DNA of 22,021 bases, from the NCBI GenBank assembly GCA_040389005.1, contig JAZKAS010000038.1, positions 1 to 22,021 on the forward strand. Reading direction: 5' to 3'. The DNA is from JAGOUN01 sp040389005 (GTDB taxonomy: Bacteria > Pseudomonadota > Gammaproteobacteria > JAGOUN01). A program made the position numbers and the translations under genes. Below, one piece after another: positions 19,536 to 22,021 of this stretch (the first letter of the stretch is position 1; each line of letters starts with the position of its first letter). The notes under the pieces are model-generated. The model saw only the letters and a program-made list of their open reading frames with translations, searched no databases and was not told the DNA's origin.

Positions 19536-21731
19536 TTATGGCCAGTTATAATTATCAAAACCGTTATCTTCGAAAACGGCATCGGTAATGTTAATGGCAG
19601 TCGCACCGTCCGGATCCGGTGGCGTTGTCGCATCGTAAATGCCATAAACGACATTATTATTAAATGTTGATCCCGATAGATTCGTTATTTGCAATGAACC
19701 TTCACTCGAAGATTGATTTATGACAGACATACCGTCAAGACTATTACTATTAAATTTTGAATTCGTTGCACTGACAATCAAATGACCACTGGTATTATAG
19801 GGATTATAAGCCAACATCCCCAAACCGTTGCCGTCTGTTCCTGCCATATTATGACTGAACTCTGAATCACTCGCGTTAAATATCAAATCTTCGCTGCTGG
19901 CATTTGTTAAACTGACTCCATAAGCAGAACTACTGCTATTGGTGGCATTTTCGTTAAAAAAAGAATTGGCCACATTCAGTTGCATATAGCCTGAATCCGT
20001 ATTCACCGCATACATGCCATAAACATTTGCGCCAGTACCAGAAACCGTATTGCCATTAAATGTGGATTGATTAATATTACTTGTTAATGTTCCGCTACCA
20101 CTATTACTGACATACATGCCGAAGCTAAAATCTGCTGCGTTATTTTGATTAAACTTTGAGTTAGTGACATTAAGTGCTGTATCGCCAGAACCACTATTCA
20201 CCACATAAAGACCACTTGCCGAACTCGCGCCATCATTATTATTAAATTCTGAATCGGCAATATTAATGGTGACTGTGCCTGAATCTTGATTCCATACTTC
20301 CATACCAGAGACAGAAGAATCAGCAGAATGATTGTCATTCAATTGTGAATTAGTCACATTAATTATAAAATCGCCGGATGGAGTGCCTGGTGTTGTATTA
20401 TCATTGACGACATAAACACCGGTGGCAAATCCAAAAATCGTCGTGTTATTGATTGTTAAAGTTGAATCACCCGAGCCATTATTGGAATCATAAATACCTA
20501 TCCCATCACCGTGCGAGAAAATGTTTAAATCTGAAAAAGTATTTTCTCCACCGCGCAAAACAAACCCATTACTGCCTTCTGTAAATTCAAGATCAGGGCG
20601 CTCATCGGTTGAGGCTGGCGCCATATAATCAGCAGTACGACCATAAAAATCTTGTCCATCATAAGGGTTTAAGGCTGTCAGGCTGTAAACAACCTCATCT
20701 CCACCTTGAATGTAAAAAAGCGCGCCTTCAGGGCTTGCATCATAAGTAGCGTCAAGACTGGCTTGATCTATAGGGCCGGCATGATTATAACTTCCATCGC
20801 CTTTGCCATCAGGTGTACCAAAATAAACATAGTAATGATCTTCACCGTTTTGTTGAATGGTTTGTTGATCATAAGCGCCCGCACCAGTATCAATAATACC
20901 AACATGCCGTTGAACGGGATCAAGCAAACGATCCGCCACATCTGAAGAATAATGATTCGACGCACCGCCGAAAGTAGCAGTAATATTGATTCCTAAAATA
21001 GAACGATTGACGTTATCATAACTACTCATCAACGAAGCGCTGAAATGTTCACTCAGCGATTGCTCAAAACCAATCGTACCGCCGACAATATTACTTAAAT
21101 CATACGATGCTTGCGGATGATAATAATATCCTCCCAAAAAAATGCGCGAACGCAGATCGTTGTCTTGTGAAAACGAATAACCCACTTCCGTATCAATGCC
21201 ATTACCCAAAACGGCATAAGGCGCAAACATTGTTTCAGTCACCCAATGTGAACCATCGGTGTAAGTTTGATATTGATCACCATACAGACCATAATTACTG
21301 GCATCCTCTGAATCACCCACTTGTTGAGCGCTTTCTGTTGGAAAATAGCCATTGATATGTGCATCCCAAGTTGGCGTTATCCATTCAACCCCTGGACTTA
21401 ACACCCAAAAATTAGTGCCTAAATTTGTTTTTTCGTAATCAACAAACGCATAAGCACCCAAAATTTGATTGTGTTCAATCGCACGATATCCTATTCCTGG
21501 GCTCATCAAATACGTTGCATCACTGGCGTAATCGCCCATGAGATCGCCATAGACAAAGCCACTCGAATTTTCGTAAATCGGCAACATACCATCACCAGAG
21601 ACGATCGTTAAACTGGTATTCGCTTCAGCCACAGAGGATTGTATTCTTCCTTCAGACAAAGAAGATGCTTGTGCCGATATGGCTATCGACAATAACGTCG
21701 GGGATAAAAAAGCGATGGTTTTAAGCTTCAT
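19536..21731 (-). CDS. Inverse autotransporter with beta-helix passenger (731 aa)
   Basis: After a signal peptide (about 1-22, ending AISAQA) comes an intimin/invasin-type inverse autotransporter barrel (about 50-256), recognised by FVYGDLMGDYASD, LMSPGIGYRAI, ILGAYAFVDYEKT, LSPGVEWITPTWDAHINGYFP and a final strand RSILGINITATFGG. A linker (DRLLDPVQRHVG) leads to a passenger at about 295-731 with YGRTADYMAPAS and ERPDLEFTEGSNGFVLRGG, then nine repeats of 31-34 residues rich in Asn, Ser and Gly, predicted to form a right-handed beta-helix on the cell surface. No Ig-like domains or C-type lectin end are visible, unlike intimin. The ATG overlaps the upstream frame by four bases (ATGA), implying coupled expression. 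A host-surface adhesion role is inference. Confidence 0.85.
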   Translation of the reverse strand: MKLKTIAFLSPTLLSIAISAQASSLSEGRIQSSVAEANTSLTIVSGDGMLPIYENSSGFVYGDLMGDYASDATYLMSPGIGYRAIEHNQILGAYAFVDYEKTNLGTNFWVLSPGVEWITPTWDAHINGYFPTESAQQVGDSEDASNYGLYGDQYQTYTDGSHWVTETMFAPYAVLGNGIDTEVGYSFSQDNDLRSRIFLGGYYYHPQASYDLSNIVGGTIGFEQSLSEHFSASLMSSYDNVNRSILGINITATFGGASNHYSSDVADRLLDPVQRHVGIIDTGAGAYDQQTIQQNGEDHYYVYFGTPDGKGDGSYNHAGPIDQASLDATYDASPEGALFYIQGGDEVVYSLTALNPYDGQDFYGRTADYMAPASTDERPDLEFTEGSNGFVLRGGENTFSDLNIFSHGDGIGIYDSNNGSGDSTLTINNTTIFGFATGVYVVNDNTTPGTPSGDFIINVTNSQLNDNHSADSSVSGMEVWNQDSGTVTINIADSEFNNNDGASSASGLYVVNSGSGDTALNVTNSKFNQNNAADFSFGMYVSNSGSGTLTSNINQSTFNGNTVSGTGANVYGMYAVNTDSGYMQLNVANSFFNENATNSSSSAYGVSLTNASSEDLIFNASDSEFSHNMAGTDGNGLGMLAYNPYNTSGHLIVSATNSKFNSNSLDGMSVINQSSSEGSLQITNLSGSTFNNNVVYGIYDATTPPDPDGATAINITDAVFEDNGFDNYNWP
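19548..20420 (-). repeat. Region of nine degenerate beta-helix repeats in the passenger
   Basis: From about residue 438 to the end, units begin with G-(M/L/V/I)-(Y/S/E)-(V/A)-x-N-x-x-S-G and contain a later N/D-S-x-F-N-x-N block. Examples of unit starts are GVYVVNDN, GMEVWNQDSG, GLYVVNSGSG, GMYVSNSGSG, GMYAVNTDSG and GMSVINQSSS. Spacing is 31-34 residues in the units counted. Repeats are clear at protein level and diverged at DNA level, so expansion is not recent. Confidence 0.75.
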
Positions 21732-22021
21732 GCTTTACAGTCCAAAGAATTTTCACGCTCAAGCATTTCTTTATTCGATTTTCTCCCATGCAGCGCATAA
21801 GGACTTTGTGATATTGGATTCTCAATCATAAATTTTTCTTCCCCTTTTACCCCCGCATCATATCGTTTTTTTCGTGTTTTTTTCTTCGTTTCTTTCATGT
21901 GCGTACAACAATAAGCCGCTATCCCAATTGCAAAAGCACCCGTACCAGCAGCGCCGATATACAATCCCCAATGCGTCGTCGGTTGTTTGGAGGGTTGTTC
22001 TTGTTTTGTCGAAGAAACATT
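21728..22021 (-). CDS. Unrecognised membrane protein, C-terminal part (gene runs off the right edge)
   Basis: The frame is open from the right edge (98 codons seen, no start inside the window needed). The visible part has a Gln/Pro/Thr-rich stretch (KQEQPSKQPTTHW), one transmembrane helix (GLYIGAAGTGAFAIGIAAYCC), a strongly basic run (KETKKKTRKKRYD) and a polar tail ending NSLDCKA. The basic run after the helix predicts a cytoplasmic C-terminus. Its stop overlaps the inverse autotransporter ATG (ATGA), so the two are translated together. The layout (Ser/Thr/Gln/Pro linker, single helix, polar tail) resembles that of the small protein at 140-541, without evident sequence similarity. Function unknown. 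Confidence 0.65.
   Translation of the reverse strand, partial: NVSSTKQEQPSKQPTTHWGLYIGAAGTGAFAIGIAAYCCTHMKETKKKTRKKRYDAGVKGEEKFMIENPISQSPYALHGRKSNKEMLERENSLDCKA

Noticed and set aside
19548..20420. CRISPR-like array suggested by regular repeats
   Set aside because: Repeats are protein-level beta-helix units of 31-34 codons within one open frame, with diverged DNA and no constant direct repeat.

Overview
The window looks like a chromosomal segment of a moderately AT-rich gammaproteobacterium, most likely from the Legionellales (Coxiella/Aquicella/Berkiella-like lineages). This is inferred from gene order and family content, not from a database match. Supporting points are a uvrC-pgsA-tRNA-Gly(GCC) order as in Escherichia coli (uvrC-pgsA-glyW), an ffs-dnaX-ybaB-recR cluster, a QseB/QseC-type two-component pair, an AddB-like 'probable DNA repair protein', and an intimin-like inverse autotransporter. 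Almost all of the DNA is coding. Two convergent gene pairs are only 1-3 bases apart.

Layout. Bases 1-2896 (minus strand): a Trm112-like zinc-ribbon gene (ycaR, 56 aa) is coupled to a shortened uvrC, followed by pgsA, a small unrecognised membrane protein, and a tRNA-Gly cut by the window edge. Bases 2964-7868 (plus): a tight operon of a uracil-DNA-glycosylase-fold protein with a non-canonical active-site motif, an OmpR-family response regulator, a histidine kinase lacking its sensor and membrane part, and an AddB-like PD-(D/E)XK nuclease. Bases 7883-11434 (plus): SRP RNA, dnaX, ybaB, recR and a secreted phospholipase-D-like protein. Bases 11438-13208 (minus): alanine dehydrogenase, then an outer-membrane barrel protein. 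Bases 13309-14499 (plus): an MFS transporter, facing htpG (minus) across a terminator hairpin and a dispersed repeat. Bases 16552-17798 (minus): a reduced minor-pilin cluster (PilX-like, PilW-like and a 46-aa PilV-like remnant). Bases 17799-18199: a repeat-bearing spacer. Bases 18200-19534 (plus): rlmD. Bases 19536-22021 (minus): an inverse autotransporter with a beta-helix passenger, coupled to a membrane protein that runs off the right edge.

The most notable signals are reduced or modified replication and repair genes and small palindromic elements. Two long inverted repeats (81 and 93 bases, both multiples of three) lie in frame inside the AddB-like gene and dnaX, and are apparently translated. 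The Rickettsia palindromic elements are a known precedent for such insertions. DnaX has domains I-III but lacks most of the tau-specific region. UvrC lacks about 107 residues between its UVR and RNase H-like parts. The glycosylase-like protein has Ser where the family 1 catalytic Asp should be. The kinase begins inside what would be its HAMP region. No CRISPR array, transposase, integrase or phage gene was seen.
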